The notes below the pieces were generated by a model. That model did no database searches. It was not told the DNA's origin and saw only the letters and a list, made by a program, of their open reading frames with translations. From NCBI GenBank assembly GCA_965153355.1, contig OZ231126.1, forward strand, positions 25,234,001 to 25,298,000: 64,000 bases of DNA. The letters are read 5' to 3'. The DNA is from Flaccisagitta enflata (Eukaryota > Chaetognatha > Sagittoidea > Aphragmophora). The position numbers and the translations under genes are program-made. This document shows, piece by piece, positions 37,908 to 49,980 of the stretch; the first letter of the stretch is position 1; each line of letters opens with the position of its first letter.

Positions 37908-38121
37908 CAAAGTTACAGTATCGTTACGGATAGGTGGGCTGGAGCATACAACCCCCCCTCCCTCAGGCGTCAACCAACCCAAACACACCCATACACATAT
38001 TTCATAAAACCACAACTACTGCAATTGGAAAATGCGTTTTTACGTTATTCAACTCGAGCATCGCAAACAAAAGGATGGATTGGTCAGCAGATGGACAAAT
38101 CCTTTTATCCACAATTAAAAA
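37908..38121 (+). mobile_element. Family C element, diverged, in foldback spacer
   Basis: TATCGTTACGGATAGGTGGG, a C-rich interior, GAAAATGCGTTTTTACGTTA and a gatggattggtcagcagatgg run followed by ACAAATCCTTTTATCCACAA parallel the 14296 copy throughout. The array is decayed and the tail hairpin lost. Confidence 0.6.
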
Positions 38122-38899
38122 GAATTCAACGTATTGTGTCACTGCTAAAAATTTCATTTTGCCGTCTTGCTTCAGTGATGAATATGTTACCAGTAATGGC
38201 GGCTGTCGCCGTGAGGAAAAAAGTCCTAAGCATTGGTCATTTTTTACCAAGCTTTAGTTTTCAGTTACTCAAATCTTTCTACTTGTTAGATCAAATCAAA
38301 AGCACTTGCATGTATTTGTTGCACTGATAATCAGAGAAACAAGGGACTGAGCCAAATGAGCCAGATGAGCTAAAATGCTCAAAATCACTCAACCACATAT
38401 CCATGTATTTGCATTTATGTATTTATCCCATTAAAGATCAGAAAAAAAAATTGAGCTAAATGAGCCAAGTGAGCTAGAATACATGAAAAAAACCTCGCAA
38501 ATGAGCAACTGAGCTCACTGACATGTTTTTTTGTATCTGCTTGCTTAAACACCCTCACAGATGAGCAGCTATGCGTTTTCTTGAATTTGCATGCTCAAAC
38601 AAACATAAATACACTCTTTTATTGATCCTACTAAAAATCATAAAAAATCAAAAAGAATTTGATTTGCAATTTTTTGTAAATAAATCTTTAAAAAATTATA
38701 ACGCGAAAAACATTTGTCATAGAGCATTCTGCTTGGCGCCAAATGAAAGAGAATTATCAAATTTACTTACCCTATCAATTTCATTAGAGGCCTCAATTGC
38801 TCGGTTGAGACCCACAACTTTCTCATAAGAAAATGAAAACCCTGTTTCTCTCGGATATGTCAAAAAGTCGAAGACTGACTTCGACTTTTTTCCCAATAA

Positions 38900-39165
38900 T
38901 AAACAGCCCAGGCGGGCAACTCGATGCGTCATCTGCGTGATATTAGAAGAGGCGTAACGGACGGACGGACGGACGGACGGACGGACGGACGGACGGACGG
39001 ACGGACGGACGTACGGACGGACGGACGGACGGACGGACGGACGGACGGACGGACGGACGGACCGACGGACGGACCGACGGACGGACGGACGGACGGACGG
39101 ACGGACGGACGGACGGACCGACGGACGGACAAACCCTCTTATCGAGATGCGATGATCTAAAAATG
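38900..39165 (+). mobile_element. Family D element with expanded (GACG)n array
   Basis: A unique head (CAACTCGATGCGTCATCTGC, GTGATATTAGAAGAGGCG) and tail (CAAACCCTCTTATCGAGATG, CGATGATCTAAAAATG) flank about 170 bases of (GACG)n with rare GACC and GTAC variants. The layout follows families A, C and E: the tail CCTCTTAT block is shared with C and the tail ends in CTAAAAA. Only one copy is in the window. Confidence 0.6.
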
Positions 39166-39199
39166 AAACATTTTGCTATTCATTGTGTCGTGATTCTTC

Positions 39200-39330
39200 C
39201 CAGTTGACCAGTCATCCAAGGAACGCACATGGTCAGCGGTATCTGCTACTCAGCTTGGAGTGATCAGCTGATGCAGTGTAGCAAGGGCAAGGCATCGGCC
39301 TCAAAGGAACACAGGGGTAATTTTAAAGAC
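39200..39330 (-). mobile_element. Family F2 fragment
   Basis: ATCCAAGGAACGCACATGGT, CAGCGGTATCTGCTACTC, AAGGCATCGGCCTCAAAGGA and ACACAGGGGTAATTTT correspond to the tail side of F2 copies. The remainder is absent. Confidence 0.6.
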
Positions 39331-39531
39331 GTCCTGTTAGGCTGTGATGCATATTTGAGGGTTTGAGAGAGCAACAAGACACAAAAATTAGACATCATCT
39401 TGGAGAACCGATTTAAAAAAGCTATCATCTGTTTTGATGTAATAAGGTGTGCTACGCGATTCTGCAAGTCACGCGATATATCCATTGCTTCGGCTGTCAG
39501 TCAGTACGTTACACATGTTCTTGTGCTCTAG

Positions 39532-39604
<73 letters not shown>

Positions 39605-39682
39605 AAGCAAAAACAAAAACAAAAACAAAAACAAAAACAAAAACAAAAACAAAAACAAAAACAAAAACAAAAACAAAAACAA

Positions 39683-39717
<35 letters not shown>

Positions 39718-39765
39718 GCAATATCAACATCAACAACAACAACATCAACAGCAATAAAAACAAAA
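39532..39765 (+). repeat. (AAC)n-(AAAAAC)n-(AAC)n compound array
   Basis: AAC to 39603, then about 13 AAAAAC hexamers to 39684, then AAC again to 39716, with an ATC/AGC-interspersed end. Frames reading poly-N/K or poly-Q/K are repeat translations. Confidence 0.95.
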
Positions 39766-40017
39766 ATATCAACAGCGACAACAACCAGTGTCGTTTACTA
39801 TTCAAGATAACTTCCCGAGGATAGAAGAAGCAAACTGCATGCAGCCGTTGTCCCTCATCTGTGTCTCTGAGCTGCGGGCACGCGGCGCCGCCGCCGCTGC
39901 AATGTGCAGAGCCAAAAGCAGCTGCACAAACTGTCGAAGCCGGAAAAAAAGTGGAGCGAACACGTTGGTCGAAGATCGAGCTGGAGGGTCGAGGGAGAAG
40001 TCTGATGACGAAGCAGC

Positions 40018-40464
40018 AGCAGAAGAGGAAGAAGAAGAAGAAGAAGAAAAAGAAGAAGAAGAAGAAGAAGAAGAAGAAGAAGAAGAAGAAGAAGAAGAAG
40101 AAGAAGAAGAAGAAGAAGAAGAAGAAGAAGAAGAAGAAGAAGAAGAAGAAGAAGAAGGAGAAGAAGAAGAAGAAGAAGAAGGAGAAGAAGAAGAAGAAGA
40201 AGAAGAAGAAGAAGAAGAAGAAGAAGAAGAAGAAGAAGAAGACGGTGAAGAGGAAGAGGAAGAAAGGGAAGAAGAAGGAGAAGGATAAAATGAAGAAAGA
40301 GAAGAAGAAGAATAAAAGAAGAGGTTCGTAAAGAGAAAAAAAAAAGAACAGGGGAAAAAAGAAGAAGAAGAAAAAAAGAAGTAGAGGAGGAAGAAGAAGG
40401 AGAAAGAGAAGAAGAAGAAGAAGAAGAAGAAGAAGAAGAAGAAGAAGAAGAAGAAGAAGAAGAA

Positions 40465-40496
<32 letters not shown>

Positions 40497-40540
40497 AGAA
40501 AAAGAAGAAGAAGAAAAAGATGAAGAAGAGAAAAAAATGA
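40018..40540 (+). repeat. (GAA)n block
   Basis: Two long GAA arrays (40018-40250 and 40390-40530) are joined by GA-rich sequence. Poly-Glu, poly-Lys, poly-Phe, poly-Ser and poly-Leu frames on both strands derive from this block. Confidence 0.95.
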
Positions 40541-40739
40541 AAGAGAAAAAGATAGAGAGAGAGGGAAGAAAAAGAAGAGAAGAAGAAGAAAGACGAAAAA
40601 AGAAGAGAAAGAAGAAGAAGCAGAGGGAAAGGAATGAATAGAAACAAAGGGAGAAGGAGAAGGAAAAATAAACAGAAGAAAAAACGAAAACGAAGAAGGA
40701 GAAGGGCAGAGAAACAGAAACAGAGACAGAGAGACAGAG

Positions 40740-40743
<4 letters not shown>

Positions 40744-40829
<86 letters not shown>
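40744..40829 (+). repeat. (GA)43 array
   Basis: Uninterrupted GA run ending 22 bases before the LINE tail. Confidence 0.95.
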
Positions 40830-40831
<2 letters not shown>

Positions 40832-40851
40832 CGAGAAGGTCCATGTAGGAG

Positions 40852-41766
40852 ATTGTATTGTATTGTATTGTATTAATGGCTCAATAGTGTAAAAATATAC
40901 ACCTTTACAAACAGAGTTGCAAAATGAGCTGTACATTCATGATTGTACAGGGTCCCTCAAACATAACGATACTAACAATGATTAAAGACGATATGGACTA
41001 AAAAGACAAATGCGATAACGACACTAACAATAAATAAAGTCAGGACGAACCAAAAATAGAAATAACAGAAGTGACCCATAATAAATAAATAGCGCAATAA
41101 AGATGGATACCCATCTAGTGTAATCATTTTTCAGATTTTTTTCATTCTACCGTTTGCGTATCTGGTTTCCCATACTTTTTCAATTTCATCTATTATTTCA
41201 TTCACCGTACCAGGATTATCACTGTATATATCACGAAAGTCACATGGAGCACCGTCCCTATTTTCCCGCGTCCACTTTTTACAGGAGTTCAATCTATGGT
41301 TCTCGTCATCAGGGACCAGACATTCATTACATATCTCGGGTATAGTACCCTTCATGTTTTTACCACATTCGAGCATACCATTCTGTGACAAGAAAATTGT
41401 GCGTGCCCTTTGTTTGTTGGTCCCAATAATACAATTCAAAGGTTCACAATTATATTTTGTGTTTGTAAGCGCGTCATGTATGTGTTTTGTTTTCGTCAGA
41501 ACCTTGGCTACATCATTATTCATTACTACACAATTTTCCAAGAGTTTCTGTCCATTTCTTTTCAAAACTGCCACCCGTACTTTTTCTTTCCATTCATTGA
41601 GTGTGTACTGTTTTATCGTTGTAAGGTCAGATTCCAGGCTGTACTCGTTTAGTTTTTGAAACATATTCTCAGCCCAGCCAATATTCATTTCCCGCAGTAC
41701 AAGGAGTGCCTTAAGGGACCATTTCGATTCTTCACGATTGAGCATTCTATAGAATGATATGGACAA
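40852..41766 (-). mobile_element. 5'-truncated LINE (non-LTR retrotransposon) 3' end
   Basis: On the minus strand the C-terminal part of a LINE ORF2 (41766 to 41131) is followed by about 250 bases of untranslated sequence and then a short (AATAC)n tail at 40852-40874. A tandem-repeat tail in place of poly(A) is common in several LINE clades. A stop codon sits in frame just upstream (41776-41778) and no reverse-transcriptase or endonuclease core precedes it, so the copy looks truncated at about 41766. Clade assignment is not possible from this part. Confidence 0.75.
41131..41766 (-). pseudogene. LINE ORF2 C-terminal fragment with CCHC zinc knuckle
   Basis: A 211-residue open frame, intact over its length, whose composition and motifs match the region downstream of the reverse transcriptase in LINE ORF2 proteins. 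It has an RMLNREESKW start, a GWAENMFQKL helix, an EWKEKVRVAV motif and a C146-X2-C149-X7-H157-X4-C162 knuckle inside an MLECGKNMKG...DDENHRLN context. The first codon is TTG, so no real start is present. RT and endonuclease domains are missing, so it cannot mobilise itself. The long uninterrupted frame suggests a fairly recent insertion. I judge it a retrotransposon remnant rather than a host gene. Confidence 0.75.
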
Positions 41767-42196
41767 AACGACCTCTCACGAATCGAAGTCGAAAACAATT
41801 TCAACTGCGAGGAGAGAAAAAAGTGGAAAATAAAAAAAAAATCGAATAAAAAACTCTTACGGCAGAAAGAGGAAGCTTCGCAAAGTCGGAACGATCGAGT
41901 TGGAAAAAAAAAACAAATGAACTCAATTTTGGAGGGAAAAGTATCACTCGAACTGAGTATTTTGACAAACTTCTATCAGACCCAATCCTGAGTTTTAACG
42001 GATGCAGTGGTTTTCAGATGTTCTGTCTACATTAGCTTAGGATGCTATACAACATCCTCGAAATGTACAACTTTAAGCCTCTCTGTAAAGCAGTTTTGTT
42101 GTTACCAACCTGAGCTTGTTAAATGTTCGCTCGAAATGTGAGCTTATAAATGGGTTCGTTCTCCGGAAAACTGTTGTTCAAGTCGTGTTAAAGACG

Positions 42197-42214
42197 AGGA
42201 TGATGATGATGAAA

Positions 42215-42295
<81 letters not shown>

Positions 42296-42342
42296 GTGAT
42301 GATGATTGATGATTGATGATCATGAGGATTATTGATGATGAT

Positions 42343-42377
<35 letters not shown>

Positions 42378-42391
42378 TAAATGATGATGAC

Positions 42392-42466
<75 letters not shown>

Positions 42467-42475
42467 AACGATGAT
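42197..42475 (+). repeat. (GAT)n block
   Basis: Two GAT arrays (42209-42293 and 42342-42465) with GATTGATGATT variants between them. Confidence 0.95.
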
Positions 42476-42616
42476 GGAATGTTAGACTTATCTTTAAGAA
42501 GACAAAACTTCTCATATTCATTTTTTATCTATCCATTTTGAAACATCCCTTCTTTTCTTCCCCTCCTCTTTTCTATCCTTCTTTTCATCTCCGCTTCGTC
42601 CTCTTTCTCTTCATTT

Positions 42617-42626
42617 CTCTCTCTCT

Positions 42627-42716
<90 letters not shown>

Positions 42717-42848
42717 CTCCTGCTCTCCGATCGCCCCGACACTTGTGTCCCAGGAGTGGCATCCATTTTACGTCGACTCATTGTGAAGGAAGTAATTGAA
42801 AATGTGACGGAGAGGGAGAACGACCGGGGGCCCCGGCAATTGAGCCAG

Positions 42849-42941
<93 letters not shown>
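42617..42941 (+). repeat. (CT)48 and (GA)45 facing arrays
   Basis: CT at 42627-42713 and GA at 42851-42941 are separated by about 137 unique bases containing GGGGGCCCCGG. The two arrays are inverted complements. Confidence 0.95.
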
Positions 42942-42943
<2 letters not shown>

Positions 42944-43329
42944 CGCGGGCCCACAAGCAGGCTGACAGGGAGAGGGGGTGGGCAAGATAGACGCACAGAC
43001 GGAAAGTCAGACGAATTGAAAGACAGACAGACCTCAGAAGAATCGACGGCCTGACAGACAATAGAAAGGATTGTGTTGCAAAAATTGATCCTTTTTTTCG
43101 CAGAGAGAATTTTGGGTCGGAAAGACGTTAGTGGTGCTGGTTGTGGTAGTGCCGTCAGTAGTAGACATACCAGGATGGACAGACTATCCTCAAGATGCGG
43201 GAAGACTTTCCGGAGAGAGCATTTGCTTTCTTCAAATGGGCATGACGTATGAACTGACAGTCTGAAGCATTTCAGAAATCTTCTGATGTCTCAATTTAGA
43301 TGTTACTACCTTCATAGATTTCGTGAAAA

Positions 43330-43469
43330 AAACAAGGCCAAGTAGGCCAATAAGGTGCGTCGTGCGGATCGTCGAACGAATGCGTTACAGACCAACCGAC
43401 CAACCGACGGACGGACCGACCGACCAACGGACACAGCCAGTTATAGAGGTGCGTTGGCGCACCTAAAAA
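43330..43469 (+). mobile_element. Family E element, intact hairpin
   Basis: Second copy of the family E element, about 85% like the one at 5288. It has the same AACAAGGCCAAGTAGGCC head and AAGGTGCGTCGTGCGG, a longer gaccgacc array, and the tail hairpin AGGTGCG-TTGG-CGCACCT followed by AAAAAG. Confidence 0.85.
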
Positions 43470-43570
43470 GATTATAGAGTAAATGAAAGGTATTGTTTTT
43501 TTTTCATATTTTGTGCTAATCTAGTCTTAAGATATTTTCCACAAAAAATGCAAAGAACATTTTGACCATT

Positions 43571-44476
43571 AAACAGTCTAGGGACCAAACAAGGAGAGTA
43601 GATTTTGCTGATCACTGGTATGATGCTAAGGACTGAAAGAATTAACGGAAGGACAATTACTACCTGTAGTAATTGTTCAAAATGTAGGCTTGTAATTACC
43701 TCATAGAAAATGACTGAGGGCTGAAAGAAACTATTGCAAGAACGCTTACTACAGGTAAACCTATATTTTGAACGATCACTACAGGGAGTAATCGTTCTTC
43801 CGTTAATTCTTTCAGTCTTTAGTAAATTTCTATGAGGTAATTATAAACCTACATTTTAAAATCAATGACATGTACGCCTAAGCATCCACTCTCCTCTCAT
43901 CGTGAGTCCAGGTCAAAATTCATAGTACAGTGTTTTTTTTTTTGCAGTTTCTCATAGTTTGAGGGTTGTATGAACTATAACTATCACTCATGAAATCTTG
44001 TCTATTTTGTTAGAAAATTTGTAATCCTGATGACATTACCTTTCATTTGATATGTCGCACTATATACTTTCTTAAAGGATTATAATTTTCAATTTTTTAG
44101 CCACCGTTGCAAAATTATAACGGTGGCTTAGAGATTGAAATTTTTATTTCTTCTTAAAAACATATAGTGCAACTTATCAGACGAAAGGAAATTACATCAA
44201 GATTACAAATTTGCTATCAAAAAATAGGTCTGAATGAGTTGAAAAATTCTCAATTCAAAATGAGGCTAAAATTACTCATTCTTTTATATTTCTCAAAAAG
44301 CGCCCTTGAGAAGATTTTATAACCATTAGTTTTAGTTAAAGTAACCCTCAAACTATCACAAACTACAAAAAAACCTACTGTACTATGACTTTTCACCTGA
44401 ATTCACGCTGAGATGACAGTGCATCATAACGGTGATCAGCAAAATCTACTCTCCTCGTTTTGTCCATAGACTGTAA
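43571..44476. mobile_element. Second foldback-type palindrome (~0.9 kb) with nested palindrome
   Basis: The outer ends (ACAGTCTAGGGACCAAAC at left; inverted copy ending near 44474) and the block GGAGAGTAGATTTTGCTGAT occur in opposite orientation at both ends. The arms meet in a hairpin at 44100-44128 (GCCACCGTT/AACGGTGGC). The left arm is longer because it contains a second, self-complementary segment of about 260 bases (43627-43885; AAAGAATTAACGGAAG against CTTCCGTTAATTCTTT). No coding content. Confidence 0.75.
43627..43885. mobile_element. Palindromic insert nested in the 43.6-44.5 kb foldback
   Basis: Sequence starting GGACTGAAAGAATTAACG is repeated inverted near its right side (CGTTAATTCTTTCAGTC). 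The motif GTAATTACCTCATAGAAA and its complement TTTCTATGAGGTAATTA are also present, so the segment folds in more than one register. It has no counterpart in the right outer arm, which suggests later insertion. Confidence 0.55.
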
Positions 44477-44516
44477 AGGTAAGGCACTTTGAATGCTTTT
44501 TAGATAAAAAAAAAGA

Positions 44517-44542
44517 ACAACAACAACAACTACAACATCAGC

Positions 44543-44600
<58 letters not shown>

Positions 44601-44630
44601 GCAACAACGACGACGACGACGACGACGACG

Positions 44631-44706
<76 letters not shown>

Positions 44707-44715
44707 AAACAAAAA

Positions 44716-44747
<32 letters not shown>

Positions 44748-44764
44748 CCAACAACAACAACAAC
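44517..44764 (+). repeat. (AAC)n with (GAC)n and (AACGAC)n core
   Basis: AAC arrays flank about ten GAC units (44606-44634) and four to five AACGAC units. It ends with pure AAC. Starts 40 bases right of the second foldback. Confidence 0.95.
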
Positions 44765-45002
44765 ACGTTTCTATGATGCACAGGTTTTTCCCCCAACATC
44801 CCTCAACATCCCTCACAGTGCGACACCGTTTGAGCTCTCCAAAGAACGTGGCTCAAGTTGTGAACTAAACGGTTGTTTGGCAAATGGAGACTCGATCAGC
44901 TGGGAAAGAAATAAATTTTGACCACGATGGCGACGGCGGAGAATGACAGTAATGGCCAAATCAGCTGAGAAACACATAAATTTAACGAGCAACGCCGCGA
45001 TG

Positions 45003-45470
<468 letters not shown>

Positions 45471-45917
45471 GATCGACCTACGCAGGTAAACCGTTATACA
45501 GTAACACAGTTGTCCTTTGGCAATATCGGAGATTCGGCAGTAACAGTAAAAAATTATCAGTCCCTTGAGTTCCGTTATTGCGGGATGTTACAGATTTACC
45601 TGTTTGCCTTAATACATTTTTTGCTTTTTGTCTATCACTGTTTTACATTCTTACTATCATTCTAAAATTCAAAACAAAAGTATCTCCTCACGCTCATAAA
45701 AACGGGAAAACGTGGCACTGAATTAGATTGCTCCCCAAGGTTAGAATCTCTAACCAACTCGGATCAAAAAAAAAGAATGAAAAAAAAATCAACTGAAAAA
45801 ATAGTTTTTTCCCCTCTCTTCAGCGGACGGACGTCAAAACCCCTCCCCCAATTTCCATTCTATATGTAAATTGGAACTTGGGCTTGGTCCAAACGTCTGA
45901 CTCTTTCTCAGACTTTC

Positions 45918-46021
<104 letters not shown>

Positions 46022-46264
46022 CGCATTCGATGAATATCTTTTTTCCCCCTCTCTCTCTCTATCATCATCCTACCCACCCTTATCTCCCTCGTCACACCCC
46101 CACTCTCCCTAGCTTCACCACCCTCACAACGAGTCGCTCGCTCACTCCTTTCTATCGTTCAATCTTCTGAAGGAGAAAAAATGCAGCAATTCGCTGATTA
46201 AAAGTGTTCAAAGCGCTGACGGAGGCGAGATAGAGACAGAGACGTGCGACTTTGCGCGCCGATG

Positions 46265-46381
46265 CCGACAGAGACAGAGACAATGATGTCTGTGAGAGAG
46301 AGAGAGAGAGAAAGAGAAAGAGAAAGAGGAAGAGAAAGAGAAGGAGAAAGAGAAAGAGAAAGAGACAGAGACAATGATGTC

Positions 46382-46438
<57 letters not shown>
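46265..46438 (+). repeat. Duplicated GA-array module
   Basis: The motif GACAATGATGTCTGTGAGAG occurs at 46278 and again at 46370, each leading into a GA run. AGAAAG/GAGGAAG units lie between, indicating a ~92-bp tandem duplication containing a microsatellite. Confidence 0.85.
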
Positions 46439-46439
<1 letters not shown>

Positions 46440-46441
<2 letters not shown>

Positions 46442-47565
46442 ACTTGTCGATCTGGCGACAACGGATTATATTAATGATGTTTTTCGGTTCCAGAAATGCC
46501 AAAAATGAGGCAAATCTGGAACCGATGCCATCTTCTACTTAATTAGATTTGGCGCACTGAGGTCGCTTCATATTGCCCTTCATGCGCCCCCTCCCCTTCT
46601 CGCCTGTTTCCTCTCGCTCTCTGTCAGCCTCATACTCCCTTATACAGAGATTGTATCCTGATACCCCTTGAATCCCAAACCCCCGCCCTGCTTGACTCCT
46701 GCAGGAGTAGTACTGCTACCACTGCCGAACCCCCCCCCCCCCCCATCCTCTCCTCCGCTGCTGAGAACGCTTCAAGATGCCCTTTAAGATTTCTGCCTGG
46801 TCCTGATCCACGATTGTTATCACTCAATCCTATACCACCTACTCTGCGCCACAGCTACAACTGTCCATCTTTACCATTGTGTTTGGATCATTGTGTTTTT
46901 CGAATATCGCTTCCCCACCCCTTTGTTAATACTTGGAATATTTTATTTTCTTTTTTTTTCTTTTTTTTTGCATTGGGACAATTATAGAGATATCACATAG
47001 GGAATGTATTTGGAATATCGAGATTATGTCTCCAATGCGACACCCCCTTTCTTGTAAGTTGTATTACTTGTTGTAGTCCCTCCAATCCTTTTTTCCCCAG
47101 CACAAGTTTTGCGCAATTCCTTACCCCTAGCTTACCCCCATGAACGATGATCCCTCAACTTTCAATACCCGTTACTACACCAACTTATACATCAACTTCA
47201 CCACTTAGTTCCATTCATGTTGCCCCTAACATGTAATGCACACTACACCTGCTGAGTTACAATCGATGTGTCCGTAGCCAAGCCTTAATTCCATAATCGG
47301 TTTTGGCTCTCTTGCAATGTTAGAATCGTTACATGTTTCCCTTCAAACCCATACCACAACTCTAATCCCGAGTTGGACGCATAATGCCTCTTAACTATCT
47401 AACCCCTTTCGCGAAATTTGCACCCCCCCCCTAACAAAAAAATATTCGACCTGCGTCAATGACGCCCCGACAGAGCTTCAAGCCCGACAGGCTTTATCAC
47501 TTGTTCATTCTTTTCAAATCCTAATTTACATTCTCATGCGAGAAATTACAACTTAATTTGTTACA
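46440..47565. other. Unannotated stretch with poly(C) tract
   Basis: C-rich strand with a C run near 46730-46744 and a short inverted-repeat segment at 46970-47039. No gene seen. Confidence 0.5.
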
Positions 47566-47569
47566 CACG

Positions 47570-47744
47570 GCTACCCCAGTCGCGTGCGGGTGGGCAGGGG
47601 CTGTGTTTGAGGTCACTTGATCATTTGGGCAGGAGCAGTGAGACCATAGACCGCAAAAAAACACAAAAAAGTAAAGTGTGACGGACGGACGGACCAACGA
47701 ACCGACCAAGCGGGGTGTAGAGTCGCGTAGCACGCAACTAAAAA
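47570..47744 (+). mobile_element. Family A element, head slightly truncated
   Basis: It has GGCTACCCCAGTCGCGTGCG, GTCACTTGATCATTTGGGCA, a gacgg array and the tail GTCGCGTAGCACGCAACTAA. The AACAAGGCCGG start is missing or replaced by TTTGTTACACA. Confidence 0.8.
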
Positions 47745-48126
47745 CACACACATCCTTTCTCATTTTCCCGCTGAATATGCTATTATGCTACTTCTCCCCC
47801 TGTTTTCTTTTTCTTACATTTTTTTTTCATTTTTTGTCTTCTTTTTCTACAAGGGTTTACGTCCAACAGGGGTGTAAGTCCGAAAAACAGGGACGTCGGC
47901 CAACGTCCCTGACGTCCCTCCCAGTAAACCCATGACCACCACCACCACTAATGTTGCTTGGTATCGGCCCCCCGTCCATATGTCCGCCTCCTTTCCAGCT
48001 TAACTCATTCATTTTTTTCTCCATATGTTCATCCCATTTACCCATAACCCATTTTCCTCTTCGAGTTCAAAACACGAATTGCAATTTCCATACATTCTGT
48101 CCATGTTACACTTACACATACGTACA

Positions 48127-48251
<125 letters not shown>

Positions 48252-48577
48252 TCTCTCACTTATTTTCTCACCCCTCCTCACCTTCTTTTTTTTTTCTGCT
48301 GCGAAATCCTTTTGCTTTTTCCTTCTTTCTCTTCGCTCACGCGATATGCATAACAAGGAGAACGAAGGTCACTGAGTCTTTGCTATCAGAGCTCAGGGTC
48401 GACGAATTTCTGTCAAACCCCATCTTCTATCTTCTCTCTCCTCTATCTTCTCTCTACTACATCTCCACTCTCTATCTTTTCATCTTCTCTATCCTTTCTT
48501 TTCTTCTCTTCTCCCTTCTCTCTGCACTAATTCATTCCACCCCGTCCACCCTACATGTAATGTATATGTATAGGACG

Positions 48578-48692
<115 letters not shown>

Positions 48693-49218
48693 CCATCACA
48701 TTTTCTACCACCATCTATTCACCCCATCTCCTCGAAGCTTCTCCACCGTTTCTCCATCGGACCACCCCCGAAAAAAAATTCCCTCCTTAATTCCTTGCCA
48801 GACTTTTCTCGTGATCCGGCTTAACGTCGGTCTCCGCCCACTGACCCTCATTATCCACGGAGTGCCCCACATTTTCTACCGTTTGATTCTGCACACTGAC
48901 ACCTAAACCATCAACACATAAACACCATCCCCATGTTCTTATCCATTTCCCCTGAACTAAAACTTTTTTCCTCATACCCATAGTATTTTTTTTTTTCGCT
49001 CGAGGCCTGAAACAACACTAGTATTCAATCCACTGCCTTAACCCACACCTGTAACTGTCAATCTCTTAGACTCTCACCCCTTTCAAACCTCATTTTGGCC
49101 CCCTTTTTCCATAATTAGTAATTTCCTTCCTATTATGAGCTGAGACAGTGCAGTTCGCATATACTTCTGATTTTCTTCCCTAAAATGCATTTAATGTATG
49201 ATTTGTATCACATCATTT

Positions 49219-49370
49219 TTGATCGCGTGCATGCGACTTCAAGTATGTCGGATGGATGAGTGGTCGGATGGTCGGCAGGTCCGTAACACTTAGCTTTTTT
49301 GGCGTTTTTGGGCGTTTTCTTAATCACTGCCCCTGCGCACCCGCACGCGACATGAGTAGCGGGTCTTGTT
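49219..49370 (-). mobile_element. Family A element, diverged
   Basis: The reverse-strand copy has the tail ATCGCGTGCATGCGACTTC, a ggtcggatggtcgg array, the interior CACTGCCCCTGCGCACCCGC and a head arm GCACGCGACATGAGTAGC. GGCCTTGTT is reduced to GGTCTTGTT. Confidence 0.7.
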
Positions 49371-49860
49371 CTCTCTTCCTATGCCGCATCCGCGTCCGCT
49401 TCTGTCTTCCACGATTCCCCTTTCCGTCTCAGAAACTGTAACTCATAACTTCCTTCTGTTATTGTCTTTAGCCTCGTAACGAGTCGGCGCCCGTTACACT
49501 TCCGTGGCCACCCTTTGGGGTTTAGAGATGGTGCATATGTTCATGATGGAAACAGTAAACATTACAGCACGTCTATAGCACATAAACTTATCAAAATTTA
49601 TACAATCATAGATTTTTTTTATATTTTTATTCTTTGTTTTCGAAAAGGAAACAATCCTTTGACATGTTCGGAACGCTATTGAGTGTTGTCAAAATTCGAT
49701 CATTCACCGCCTCTTGGGTGTAACCACCCGTAACCACCCGTAACCACCTGTTGGTGTAACCACCCGACTAAATTGAAGAGAAAACCTTAAGTCGCCGTGT
49801 ACTCAGCCTTATAAAGATAGATTTTAAAACCACTCCATTTTTTCTCTTTCTTTGATATTT

Positions 49861-49980
49861 TCAGTAGCGGATACGTAACTTTATAAGAGCCTATGTTCGT
49901 CCGTCCGTCCATTGGTTTGTCCTTGCATATATCTGTCTTTCCATCACTCTTTAGTTGAAAAGTGTGGAAACGCTTATTTC
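49861..49980 (-). mobile_element. Family C tail half
   Basis: Reverse-strand fragment with a degenerate tail (GTAGCGGATACGTAACTTTA), a TATAAGAGCC block, cgtccgtccgtcc, and CTCTTTAGTTGAAAAGTGTG, matching the right half of the 14296 copy. Confidence 0.6.

Larger units (their letters stand above)
36875..38897. mobile_element. Foldback-type inverted repeat, ~2 kb
   Basis: Two arms, 36875-~37715 and ~38182-38897, are inverted copies of each other. They begin ATTGGGAAAAAAGT and include a shared stretch around GATAGGGTAAGTAAATTTGA, a central shared block CTCACGGCGACAGCCGCC, and GCTCATTTAGCTC-type tandem units. The spacer (~37716-38181) carries a diverged family C element. The left arm is longer because it holds about three tandem units, the right arm fewer. 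No clear target duplication was found. Either a foldback transposon or an inverted duplication would explain it. Confidence 0.75.

Noticed and set aside
39788-40288. 166-residue + frame ending in poly-Glu after an apparently normal N-terminus
   Set aside because: The C-terminal two thirds is the (GAA)n array, and overlapping frames on both strands are equally open. The N-terminal 75 residues show no motif I recognise.
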